From contig NZ_QUMK01000013.1 of NCBI RefSeq assembly GCF_010907035.1, positions 19,934 to 83,933 on the forward strand: a stretch of DNA of 64,000 nt. Direction: 5' to 3'. The notes under the pieces were generated by a model. The model was not told where the DNA came from, ran no database searches, and worked only from the letters and a program-made list of their open reading frames with translations. Below are positions 9,340-18,001 of this stretch, one piece after another. The position numbers were made by a program, and so were the translations under genes. Within the stretch, counting starts at the first letter, position 1, and the number at the start of each line of letters is the position of its first letter. The stretch comes from Rhodopseudomonas sp. BR0M22. GTDB taxonomy: Bacteria > Pseudomonadota > Alphaproteobacteria > Rhizobiales > Xanthobacteraceae.

Positions 9340-10493
9340 ACAAGAAGAAGATCTGTGTCGTCGTTGGATCGCGCGCCAATTACAGTTCGATCAAATCGGC
9401 GATGCGGGCGATCAAGGAGCACCCGGCGCTCGAGCTGCAGCTGATCGTCGCCGCTTCGGCGGTACTCGACCGCTACGGCTCGGTGGTTAACCTGATCGAG
9501 AAGGACGGCTTCACCCCTCACGCCCGGGTCACCATGCTGATCGAGGGCGAGACCCCGGCGACGATGGCGAAATCCACCGGCCTCGGCCTCATCGAGCTGC
9601 CGACGCTTTTCGAGCAGCTCGCACCCGACGTCGTGCTGACCGTCGGCGACCGCTTCGAGACCATGGCCACCACGCTGGCCGCCGCCTACATGAATATTCC
9701 AGTCGCTCATACGATGGGCGGCGAGGTCAGCGGCACGATCGACGAGAGCATCCGCCACGCCGTCACCAAATTCGCGCACATCCATTTTCCGGCGAGCCCC
9801 GGCGCGCGCGACCGCATCATCAAGCTCGGCGAACTGCCGCAGCACGTCCACCTCGTCGGCTGCCCGCGCATCGATCTGGTCGCCGATATTCTGAAGAACT
9901 CGAACTGTACCATCAGCGAGCAATTGTTCGATATCGGCGTCGGCGAGCGGTTTCCGGTCGACGAACCGTTCGTGCTGATCTCGCAGCATCCCGTCACCAC
10001 CGAGTACGGCAGCGGCGAGGCGCAGATCACCATGACGCTGGAAGCGGTGCGCGAGCAGGGCCTCGCCGCGATCGTGCTGTGGCCGAATGCAGACGCCGGC
10101 TCGGACGATATCTCGCGCGGCATCCGCAAATGGCGCGAGCGCAAGCTCGACGACCGCATGCACTTCTTCAAGAACCTGCCGATCGACGTCTACGTCAATT
10201 TGATGCGAGCGACCGCATGTCTGATCGGCAACTCCTCGAGCGGCATTCGGGAGGGCGCCTATATCGGCACGCCGGTGGTCAACATCGGCACCCGCCAGAA
10301 CATGCGCGACCGCGGCGAGAACGTCATCGAGGTGCCTTACGACAAGAAGCAGATCAGCGACGCGATCGCCCGGCAGGTCAAGCACGGCCGCTACGCGATG
10401 AACCCGCTGTACGGCGACGGCAGCGCTGGCCGCAAGATCGCCGACCTGCTCGCGACCGAGCAGGTGGATGTCCAGAAGTGCATCACCTACTGA
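9336..10493 (+). CDS. neuC: UDP-N-acetylglucosamine 2-epimerase (hydrolysing), NeuC/LegG type
   Basis: This enzyme releases an N-acetylmannosamine-type sugar from a UDP-HexNAc and so supplies NeuB. The 385-residue sequence begins KKICVVVGSRANYSSIKSAM and contains VVLTVGDRFETMATTLAA, HTMGGEVSGTIDESIRHA, a HxxP-like LISQHPVTTEYG and a late GNSSSGIREG segment, as in hydrolysing 2-epimerases of the GT-B fold. It uses a GTG start overlapping the neuB stop, with GGAGG upstream. The immediate neighbours neuB and neuA complete the short activation pathway. Confidence 0.93.
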   Translation: MNKKKICVVVGSRANYSSIKSAMRAIKEHPALELQLIVAASAVLDRYGSVVNLIEKDGFTPHARVTMLIEGETPATMAKSTGLGLIELPTLFEQLAPDVVLTVGDRFETMATTLAAAYMNIPVAHTMGGEVSGTIDESIRHAVTKFAHIHFPASPGARDRIIKLGELPQHVHLVGCPRIDLVADILKNSNCTISEQLFDIGVGERFPVDEPFVLISQHPVTTEYGSGEAQITMTLEAVREQGLAAIVLWPNADAGSDDISRGIRKWRERKLDDRMHFFKNLPIDVYVNLMRATACLIGNSSSGIREGAYIGTPVVNIGTRQNMRDRGENVIEVPYDKKQISDAIARQVKHGRYAMNPLYGDGSAGRKIADLLATEQVDVQKCITY

Positions 10494-10509
10494 CGATGAG
10501 AGCGCGACG

Positions 10510-11208
10510 ATGACTCTTGCCGCGCTGATCCCGGCCCGAGGCGGCTCGAAAGGTATTCCGCGCAAGAATCTCGCGATGTGCGGCGATCGCTCGCTGCTCG
10601 GCTGGACTGCCGAAGCCGCGCTGAGTTCCGGCGTCATCGACCGCGCGATCCTCTCCACCGATGACGACGAGATCGCTGCGGCCGGCATCGCGCTCGGCCT
10701 CGAAGCCCCGTTCCGCCGCCCGGCCGAGCTGTCGAACGACGGCGCACTGATGCTCGGCGTGATGCAGCACGCGCTCGCCGCGCTGCGCGCCGACGGCGCC
10801 GAGGTCGAGGCGCTGGTACTGCTGCAGCCGACCTCGCCGTTCCGCCGGCCGCATCACGTCCGCGAGGCGGTCGAGAAGTTCCGGGCCAGCAGAGCGTCGA
10901 CGCTGGTCAGCGTGGTGCGGGTGCCGCACCGCTTCGTGCCGGAAGGCCAGATGCGAGAGCAGGATGGCCGACTGGCGCCGTATTTCGGCGGTGAGGTCGG
11001 CAAGACCCGGCGCCAGGACAAGGAGACGCTGTTCGGCCGGAACGGCCCGGCGGTACTGATCGTGAGGAGTTCCGTGCTCGACGCCGGCGCACTCTATGGC
11101 GACCCGACCGTCGGCTACGAAATGGACGAGATCGCCTCGATCGACATCGACGCGCCCGAGGACTTGCGGCTGGCTGATCACCTGATGCGCACTGGATACG
11201 TCCCATGA
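10510..11208 (+). CDS. neuA: CMP-nonulosonic acid (acylneuraminate) cytidylyltransferase
   Basis: NeuA-type enzymes activate the nonulosonic acid with CTP to the CMP-sugar donor. The 232-residue protein opens LAALIPARGGSKGIPRKN, the nucleotide-binding signature, followed by AILSTDDDEIA, LLQPTSPFR and EIASIDIDAPEDLRLAD near the C-terminus. The ATG at 10510 matches the family start; an in-frame upstream extension into neuC is not homologous. It lies 16 bp after neuC and overlaps the next gene by four bases (ATGA). Confidence 0.93.
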   Translation: MTLAALIPARGGSKGIPRKNLAMCGDRSLLGWTAEAALSSGVIDRAILSTDDDEIAAAGIALGLEAPFRRPAELSNDGALMLGVMQHALAALRADGAEVEALVLLQPTSPFRRPHHVREAVEKFRASRASTLVSVVRVPHRFVPEGQMREQDGRLAPYFGGEVGKTRRQDKETLFGRNGPAVLIVRSSVLDAGALYGDPTVGYEMDEIASIDIDAPEDLRLADHLMRTGYVP

Positions 11209-12908
11209 AGGCGCTGCAGGATTGGGTTCGCCGCACGCCGCTCGCCGGACCGCTCGCGGATGCTGTTGTCCGGCTGCGGTCGCCGGATCTGTATCGTCGG
11301 CTGCGCGCAGACGAGGCGCGGACATGGGACGCGGTCGGCTTCGCGCGACAGCTACCGCCGCCTGCGGCAGATGCGCCGGTATTGCTGGTGCTCAGCATGA
11401 CCAACAACACCTACGCGGCCAAGCTCGAATGCATGCAGGCACTGGCGCTGCGGCGCAAGGGGTGGCGGGTGAGGGTCCTGACGTCGAACGTCTACACCCA
11501 CGCCCGTAACCTGTACCGCGCGTTCGGCATCGACGAATTCGTCGCCTTCGAGGACCTGATCGCGAGCCAGTCGGCGGAAGCCGCTGCGAATGAAGAGGGC
11601 GCGCGCCGCGCCGAGACGCCGATGGACTTCCAGTCGGTGCTGGAGTGGACCTATCGCGGTGCCTGGCTCGGTCCGCAGTTGCTGTCGTCGGTGTCGCGGC
11701 GGCGGTTCGACGGCGCGCCGGATCCGCGCAAGCCCGAGGTTCGCGAGGCGCTGCTGGAGCAGCTCGCCGAGTCGGTGCGCTTCGTCCACGCCGCCGAGCA
11801 CTATCTCGAGCGCGCGCTGCCGACGCTGATCCTGGTCAACGAGCCGAACTACCACGTGATAGGCCCCTTCGTGGACGTTGCGATCGCGCGCGGCATCTCC
11901 ACCATCCACTTCACCCAGCCGTCGCGCGAGGACGCGCTGGTGCAGAAGAAGCTGACACGCGAAACCCGGCGGGTGCATCCGAATTCGATCACCGCGGAGA
12001 CGCTGGACCGGCTGATCGCGTCGCCCTGGGGCGAAGCACAGGAGCGGGAGCTCGATACCGAATTCGAACAGCGCTACGGTGGCGTCTGGAAGGTGCAGGC
12101 GCGCAACCAGCCCGGCACGGTCGACATGACGCCGGACGAAATCCGCGACTCTCTGAAGCTGAGCCCCGCGCGGCCGACCGCGGTTCTGTTCTCTCATGTG
12201 CTGTGGGACGCCAACCTGTTCTACGGCAAGGACGTGTTCGAGAACTACGGCGAGTGGTTCATCGAGACCGTCAAGGCCGCTGTCGCCAATCCGCGGCTGA
12301 ACTGGCTGATCAAGCTGCACCCTGCGAACCTCTGGAAGCGCAAGATGTCCGGCGTCACCGACGAGTTCGGCGAGATGCGGCTGATCCGCGAGCAGATCGG
12401 CGAGCTGCCCGATCACGTCCGGATCCTGCTGCCCGACACCCAAATCAGCACGCTGTCGCTGTTCCGCATGGTCGACGTCGGCATCACCGTGCGCGGCAGT
12501 ATCGGCTACGAACTGCCGTGCTTCGGTGTGCCGGTGGTGACCGCGGGCAGCGGCCGCTATTCCGGCTTCGGGTTCACCGAGGACCATGCCACGCGAGCCA
12601 GTTATCTGGCGCGGATGGCCTGCCTCGAACAGATCGAGCGGCTGCCACCCGACCGGGTGCACCGCGCCCGGGTGCACGCGCACGCGCTGTTCGCGTTGCG
12701 GCCCTGGATCTACCGGAGTTTTCGGACCGAGATCGGCACCGACGTGTCCGATCCTCTGTTCCAGAACCTCGTGCCCACGGTGGCGGACAATCGGCAGATC
12801 GGCCACAATGGCGACCTCGACGACTTCGCCGCCTGGGCGGCGAACCCCGAGGCGATCGATTATCTGGCGCGCTCCACGGCACGCGCGCCGCAGTCTGCCG
12901 GTTTGTGA
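11205..12908 (+). CDS. capsule polysaccharide biosynthesis protein, KpsS/LipB-like
   Basis: A 567-residue cytoplasmic protein with a GT-B-like layout. The C-terminal half contains WLIKLHPANLWKRKM, ILLPDTQISTLSLFRMVDVG and GSIGYELPCFGVPVVTAGSG, the characteristic pattern of the capsule polysaccharide biosynthesis (KpsS/LipB-like) and surface-carbohydrate families. Some members are Kdo transferases or sialic acid-handling enzymes. Because it is translationally coupled to neuA, I infer that it uses the CMP-nonulosonate, perhaps as the transferase. The N-terminal third (NTYAAKLECMQALALRRKGW) resembles the first GT-B Rossmann domain. Confidence 0.72.
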   Translation: MKALQDWVRRTPLAGPLADAVVRLRSPDLYRRLRADEARTWDAVGFARQLPPPAADAPVLLVLSMTNNTYAAKLECMQALALRRKGWRVRVLTSNVYTHARNLYRAFGIDEFVAFEDLIASQSAEAAANEEGARRAETPMDFQSVLEWTYRGAWLGPQLLSSVSRRRFDGAPDPRKPEVREALLEQLAESVRFVHAAEHYLERALPTLILVNEPNYHVIGPFVDVAIARGISTIHFTQPSREDALVQKKLTRETRRVHPNSITAETLDRLIASPWGEAQERELDTEFEQRYGGVWKVQARNQPGTVDMTPDEIRDSLKLSPARPTAVLFSHVLWDANLFYGKDVFENYGEWFIETVKAAVANPRLNWLIKLHPANLWKRKMSGVTDEFGEMRLIREQIGELPDHVRILLPDTQISTLSLFRMVDVGITVRGSIGYELPCFGVPVVTAGSGRYSGFGFTEDHATRASYLARMACLEQIERLPPDRVHRARVHAHALFALRPWIYRSFRTEIGTDVSDPLFQNLVPTVADNRQIGHNGDLDDFAAWAANPEAIDYLARSTARAPQSAGL

Positions 12909-12919
12909 GAGGCAAGGCG

Positions 12920-13633
12920 ATGACCACATCTCAGCCGGCGATGCTGGAATGGAATGAGGAAACGCTTTCGCGTTTCTGGGGCTACCATTCGCAGTTTTCA
13001 GAGAATTACTTCAGTTATCAGAAAGGGCGTGCCGTCGTAGCTCACGTCAAGTCGAGGCTTCCCAGCGGCTTGACGGTTCTCGACTACGGCTGTGGGCCGG
13101 GCCATCTGCTGCCGCATCTGCTCGACGCAGGTTTCTCGGTGCAAGGAGCCGACCTCTCGCGCGAGACGATGGGGTCTGCTGTCAGCGTTTCGGGTCGGAA
13201 GGGGTTTCTCGGCTTCGCGACGATCGATGAGCTGTTGACCGAAGGCCGACGGTTCGATGCGGTATTCCTGCTCGAAGTTGTCGAACACCTCGACGATAAC
13301 TGGCTGTCGAAGACGCTCAATCAGGCAAAGACTTTGCTGAAGCCCGGCGGCGCGCTTATCGTCACCACGCCGAACGAGGAGCAACTAGCCGACAGCATGG
13401 TGTATTGCCCGGTATCCAACGTGATCTTTCATCGCTGGCAACATGTCCGAAGTTGGTCGCAGTCCACTTTGGCGCAATGCCTCACCGCGCACGGCTTTCG
13501 CGATGTCCAGACCGAAGTGCGGACCTTTCCCGGGCAGAAGCCGGCGCACGTCTCGGCGCTGCGCTATCAACTCTCCGAGCTTTTGAATCGCTTCCGCAAG
13601 CCGCAATCCTTGATCGCTATCGCCCGGGCATGA
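12920..13633 (+). CDS. class I SAM-dependent methyltransferase
   Basis: A 237-residue methyltransferase with the motif I sequence VLDYGCGPGHLLPHL at about residue 55, an acidic ADLS at strand 2, FLLEVVEHLDD (motif IV/UbiG-like) and ALIVTTPNEEQ (post-motif). It should methylate a small molecule, most likely a sugar of the polysaccharide or a lipid-linked intermediate. The ATG at 12920 follows a GAGAGGCAAGG ribosome-binding region. The gene lies 11 bp after the KpsS-like gene and directly abuts the next glycosyltransferase, in one operon. Confidence 0.85.
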   Translation: MTTSQPAMLEWNEETLSRFWGYHSQFSENYFSYQKGRAVVAHVKSRLPSGLTVLDYGCGPGHLLPHLLDAGFSVQGADLSRETMGSAVSVSGRKGFLGFATIDELLTEGRRFDAVFLLEVVEHLDDNWLSKTLNQAKTLLKPGGALIVTTPNEEQLADSMVYCPVSNVIFHRWQHVRSWSQSTLAQCLTAHGFRDVQTEVRTFPGQKPAHVSALRYQLSELLNRFRKPQSLIAIARA

Positions 13634-14968
13634 ATGCGCCATCCGATGCAGCCGCTCTCTGTCGCGCATCTTGCCCAATCGGACAGTGAAGGCGGCGCCA
13701 ACAAGGCGGCGTTCCGGATCCATCGGACGCTGCTGGGGCTGGGGCTGAATTCGACGTTCCATGTCGGGCGGAGATCGAAGGACGACCCCACTGTGGTGCC
13801 GGCCCATTGGCCGGGCGTCGGGCGGTTCGGCAGTGATGTCGTCGCCTATCTCAATGCCCGCGCGCTGCGCCGCTATACCGGGCGGCCGCCGACCCCGTTC
13901 TCGCCGATGCGATTCAGCTACGGGCGGATTGATCGGCAGAGCTTCGCCTCGGCCGATGTGGTGTGCCTGCACTGGGTCGCCGGCGCGTTTCTCGACGCCC
14001 GCCGGCTCCGCGCCATCGGCAAGCCGATTGTGTGGCGGCTATCCGATATCTGGCCTTTCAGCGGGGGCTGCCACTATCCCGGTGCCTGCACCCGTTTCGA
14101 GCAGGCCTGCGGCGAGTGCCCGCAGCTAAACAGCGCTGATGCCGGCGATCTGTCGCGCGACGGGCATCGCCGGCGCGAGCAGGGGTACCGCGGACTCGAC
14201 ATCACGGTGGCGGCGCCGAGCCGCTGGATCGCAGATCTCGCCCGACGCTCCAGCCTGTTCGGCGGCCGGCGGATCGAGCACATTCCAACCGGCGTCGACC
14301 TGTCGGTGTTCCGTCCGCACGATCCGGCAGGCGCGCGCCACGCTCTCGGACTGCCCTCTGAAGGCCGGATTGTGCTATTCGGCGCGCTCGGGGCCACCGA
14401 AGACCCTCGCAAGGGATATCGCCATCTGCTGGGCACGATCGAGCGCCTCGCTGCGGCCGGACGGCGGGACCTGACCTGCGTGGTGTTCGGCGGCGCCGCC
14501 GCCGGCGAGATCGGCCAGCTCGGCGGATTCCCGCTCCACCATCTCGGACGGATCGACGGTGAGGCGGAACTGGCGCGGGTGTATTCCGCCGCCGACCTGC
14601 TGATCGCTCCGTTCCTCGAAGACAACCTGCCGAATGTCGTGCTGGAGTCGATCGCGTGTGGAACGCCGGTCGCCGCCTTTGCCGCCGGGGGGATTCCCGA
14701 TGCGATCATTGGCGGCATCAACGGCGTCCTCGCGCCGGTCGGCGACGACGACGCTCTTGCACGCGGTGTGGCCGAGTTACTCGACCGGACCGACGTCGCC
14801 GCGCTGAGAGCGGCGACCCGCGCCGTTGCCGAACAGCGGTTCGACCTGATCGCTTGCGGCAAGCGCTATCACGATCTGTGCGGCGACCTTGCCGGCGCAG
14901 CGACGCGGCGGCTTCCGCAGGGCGTTGCGGTTTCGAACATGCTGACGATCTCACACTCGGACGATTAA
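13634..14968 (+). CDS. GT4-family glycosyltransferase
   Basis: A 444-residue GT-B glycosyltransferase. The N-terminal domain includes SVAHLAQSDSEGGANKAAFR and WRLSDIWPFSGGCHYPGAC, a cysteine-containing segment seen in colanic-acid-type (WcaC-like) transferases. The C-terminal domain has ILFGALGATEDPRKGYRHLL-like donor-site sequence and the E-x7-E region LEDNLPNVVLESIACGTPV. It should transfer a sugar from a nucleotide donor to the growing repeat unit. The start ATG directly follows the preceding stop; a second ATG 12 bases in is also possible. Confidence 0.85.
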   Translation: MRHPMQPLSVAHLAQSDSEGGANKAAFRIHRTLLGLGLNSTFHVGRRSKDDPTVVPAHWPGVGRFGSDVVAYLNARALRRYTGRPPTPFSPMRFSYGRIDRQSFASADVVCLHWVAGAFLDARRLRAIGKPIVWRLSDIWPFSGGCHYPGACTRFEQACGECPQLNSADAGDLSRDGHRRREQGYRGLDITVAAPSRWIADLARRSSLFGGRRIEHIPTGVDLSVFRPHDPAGARHALGLPSEGRIVLFGALGATEDPRKGYRHLLGTIERLAAAGRRDLTCVVFGGAAAGEIGQLGGFPLHHLGRIDGEAELARVYSAADLLIAPFLEDNLPNVVLESIACGTPVAAFAAGGIPDAIIGGINGVLAPVGDDDALARGVAELLDRTDVAALRAATRAVAEQRFDLIACGKRYHDLCGDLAGAATRRLPQGVAVSNMLTISHSDD

Positions 14969-14975
14969 GAGCGAC

Positions 14976-16109
14976 ATGCCAGTTTCCATTGCCCACGTAT
15001 TGCGGACCTACGGCGTGCACGGCGGGGAGCGGCAACTGGCGCGGCTGTTCGCCGCCGAGGATGGCGTGAACTACCAGAACACGTTCTATTCGCTGTACGA
15101 CAATCCCGACTGCACCGCGTATTTCGCGCGGATTCCGCAGTTGCGGCAGCGGATGGTATTTCCATTCCGCGCTCCGGTGTTTCCGTCACTGCGCAGCGAG
15201 ATGCTGGTGCTGCTCGCGCTGCTGCCGATCCTGCAATTGCGCATGCTGTGGCTGCTGGCGACCGGCGGGCACCGGATCTGCGTCGTGCACGGCGTCCAGG
15301 CCGCTGCAGCGTGCTGGCCGGCGGCGTGGTTGCTGCGCGGCATGAAGTTCGTCTACGTGCATCGCGGAACCAAGTCGGAGGCGGGGTCGCATCCGATCTT
15401 CAAGCTGCTGTACCGGCCGTTCGACGCCGTCGCCGGTGTTTCGGTGGCGACCGCAGATTCTCTGACATCGCTGGTTCGCCGCGGCGAGGTCGTGACCCTC
15501 GAGAACGGCATAGACTGGCAGGCATTCGTCGCCGCCGCGGAGCGTTGCGAACGCACGCCTGCGGCGGGGGGCGTCAGGCTGATCTCTTCTGCACGGCTGC
15601 TGAAACACAAGGCGCAGGCGTTTCTGCTTGATGAGTTCGCGCGCGTGTTGCAGCAAAGACCCAGTGCTGAGCTAATTATTGCCGGCGACGGGCCGGAACA
15701 TCAGAATCTGATCAATCAGGCTGCCAAGCTGGGTATCAATGAGAAGGTAAGATTCATCGGCCACGTTCCGGACATCACCTGCCGGCTGGTCGACAGCGAC
15801 ATCTTCGTCCACGCCTCGGAGATCGAGGGTATGAGCAACGCGGTCCTGGAAGCGATGACGCTTGGTCTGCCAAGCGTGGTGGTGGACGCACCTGGCGTGA
15901 CCGAATGCCACCGCGAAGGCGAGACTGGATTCATCGTCGAACGCCGTCCGGGGGCAATGGTCGACCCACTGTTGAAACTGATCGACGATATCAATTTGCG
16001 ACGCAAGCTCGGCGCCGCCGCGCGTCTGCGCGTCGAGCGCGAGTATTCGACTGAAGCAAATGCCGCGCGCTACCATGCGCTGTTCCGCCGACTCTTGGCC
16101 GACTCCTGA
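14976..16109 (+). CDS. GT4-family glycosyltransferase
   Basis: A 377-residue glycosyltransferase with AHVLRTYGVHGGERQLARLF at the N-terminus, VTLENGIDWQAF at the linker and a C-terminal donor-binding domain. The latter contains ELIIAGDGPEHQNLIN and ASEIEGMSNAVLEAMTLGLP, which holds the E-x7-E motif. It is a typical inner-membrane-associated enzyme adding one residue of the repeat unit. It starts eight bases after the preceding transferase and ends inside the asnB start codon (TGATG). Confidence 0.88.
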   Translation: MPVSIAHVLRTYGVHGGERQLARLFAAEDGVNYQNTFYSLYDNPDCTAYFARIPQLRQRMVFPFRAPVFPSLRSEMLVLLALLPILQLRMLWLLATGGHRICVVHGVQAAAACWPAAWLLRGMKFVYVHRGTKSEAGSHPIFKLLYRPFDAVAGVSVATADSLTSLVRRGEVVTLENGIDWQAFVAAAERCERTPAAGGVRLISSARLLKHKAQAFLLDEFARVLQQRPSAELIIAGDGPEHQNLINQAAKLGINEKVRFIGHVPDITCRLVDSDIFVHASEIEGMSNAVLEAMTLGLPSVVVDAPGVTECHREGETGFIVERRPGAMVDPLLKLIDDINLRRKLGAAARLRVEREYSTEANAARYHALFRRLLADS

Positions 16110-17971
16110 TGTGCGGTCTGGTCGGAGGCGTGTGGCGACGGGCAAATCCTCTCGCGCCTGGGGTGGCGGCGGCCGCGCTCGGCGCGCTCGCGCATCGCGG
16201 CCCAGATGCCGAGGCTCAGCATCACGAGCCGGGCGTGTTTCTCGGGCACAGGCGACTGAGCATCATCGACCTCGATCCGCGCTCGACACAGCCGATGCAT
16301 GCCGGTGCGCTCAGCATCGTGTTCAACGGCGAGATCTACAATTACCGCGACTTGCGCGATGATCTCGTCAAACGCGGCGTCACATTCCGCACCGAATCCG
16401 ACACCGAGGTGCTGCTGGCATCGTTCGCGCTCGACGGGCTTGAATGCCTGCCGCGTCTGGAAGGCATGTTTTCGTTCGCGATCTGGGATCGCGACCGGCG
16501 GATGCTGACGCTGGCGCGCGACCGCTATGGCGAAAAGCCGATGGTGTATTACGCGGATGCCGACAGGCTGCTATTTGCATCCGAGATTCCGCCGATCGAG
16601 ATCCTGGCGGGCGACGGGCTCGAGGTCGATCGCAGCACGCTGCCGTGGCTGTTCCGGTTTTCCTATCTGCCCGCGCCGGCATCGCCGTATCGCGGGATGC
16701 GACAGCTGCGCCCTGCCCATTGGCTGCAACTCGATCTCGACCGCTGGGAGACGCGCGAGGGCTGCTACTATCAGCTGCCGGCCGCGATGGCGCCGCAGCG
16801 TCGCAGCGGTGAGCCGAGTTTCGAGGGAGCGAAGGCAGAACTACGCCGCCGACTGACGGCGTCGGTCGAGCAGCGATTGGCCGCATCCGACGTGCCGATC
16901 GCGACCTTCCTCAGCGGCGGGCTGGATTCTTCGATCATATCGGCGATCGCCGCGCAATCATCGAGCGGCGGGATCGCCGCCTATTCGGTCGGGTTTCCGG
17001 AAGACCCGGCGTTCGACGAGTCGCAGTTCGCGCGTTCGCTGGCAGCGCGCTACCCGCAGATCGAGCATCACGTCATCGACGTGACGGAAGATCGCCTTGC
17101 GGGATTCATCGATCGCACGCTGGCGTTGCTGGGGGAGCCCTATGCCGATGCCTCGCTGATTCCAACCGCATTCCTGTGTGCGCAGGTCGACGAGAAGGTA
17201 ATTCTCGGCGGCGACGGTGCCGACGAGCTCTTCGGTGGCTACGGCGTTTATTCTGCGATGCTGATGAGTGCTCGCATCCCGGGTTGGCTTAAAACGCTGG
17301 CCCAGTTAGTCCCGATTCATGGTAATCCCACTGCGATCGACAACGGTCTGCTTCGCGCTGCGGCGTTCTTTCGCATGCATTTGCGGCGCACGTCGGCGTC
17401 GGAGTATCTTTCGTGGCGGTCCTACGCGACGCCGGAACAGATCGAGCAGCTCGGCTTTTCGCGAGCTGAGGCCTCCGCGCTTCCGGAGCAGCTGGTCAAT
17501 TTTGATCTAAGAACGCTCCGCGACATTCTCACGACAGACATCAGTTTCAACCTGTCTGCCGACATGCTGAAGAAAGTCGACCTCGCCAGCATGCAGTACG
17601 GCCTGGAAGTGCGTCTACCGTTCCTGGATTCTCACCTGGTCCAGTTCGCGCTTGATTTACCGCAGGAGTTCTTGATATCGGGGCGCTCGCGCAAGCACAT
17701 TCTACGCGAGGCATTTTGTGATTTGCTGCCGGCCGACGTGCTCGGGCGCGGTAAAAAGGGCTTCTTGCTGCCTATCCGTAAATGGATGAAGTCAGGCAGG
17801 ATGCGGGATGAACTGCTCGAACTGGCCCGGCAGCAGTCTGTCCTGAATACAAAGGCGATCGACGAGTTCGCGGAAGAGCATCGCTGCGGACGCGCCGACA
17901 GATCACAGTTGCTTTGGTCGTGTTACGTCTTGCTAAAATGGAATAGGCGGAAGCTGCAATCAAGGACTTAG
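16109..17971 (+). CDS. asnB: asparagine synthetase B-type glutamine amidotransferase
   Basis: A 620-residue two-domain enzyme. The N-terminal glutaminase domain begins MCGLVGGVW with nucleophile Cys2, followed by AHRGPDAEAQ, GHRRLSIIDL and NGEIYNY. The synthetase domain has the pyrophosphate loop TFLSGGLDSSI at about residue 266 and LGGDGADELFGGY further on. Fold and catalytic residues are intact. Genes of this family inside polysaccharide loci often amidate carboxyl groups of uronic or nonulosonic acids rather than making free asparagine; that role is inferred here from its position in the operon. It overlaps the preceding gene by one base. Confidence 0.9.
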   Translation: MCGLVGGVWRRANPLAPGVAAAALGALAHRGPDAEAQHHEPGVFLGHRRLSIIDLDPRSTQPMHAGALSIVFNGEIYNYRDLRDDLVKRGVTFRTESDTEVLLASFALDGLECLPRLEGMFSFAIWDRDRRMLTLARDRYGEKPMVYYADADRLLFASEIPPIEILAGDGLEVDRSTLPWLFRFSYLPAPASPYRGMRQLRPAHWLQLDLDRWETREGCYYQLPAAMAPQRRSGEPSFEGAKAELRRRLTASVEQRLAASDVPIATFLSGGLDSSIISAIAAQSSSGGIAAYSVGFPEDPAFDESQFARSLAARYPQIEHHVIDVTEDRLAGFIDRTLALLGEPYADASLIPTAFLCAQVDEKVILGGDGADELFGGYGVYSAMLMSARIPGWLKTLAQLVPIHGNPTAIDNGLLRAAAFFRMHLRRTSASEYLSWRSYATPEQIEQLGFSRAEASALPEQLVNFDLRTLRDILTTDISFNLSADMLKKVDLASMQYGLEVRLPFLDSHLVQFALDLPQEFLISGRSRKHILREAFCDLLPADVLGRGKKGFLLPIRKWMKSGRMRDELLELARQQSVLNTKAIDEFAEEHRCGRADRSQLLWSCYVLLKWNRRKLQSRT

Positions 17972-18001
17972 CTCTAGGTCCATGCCAGGGAGGATCCAGC
18001 A

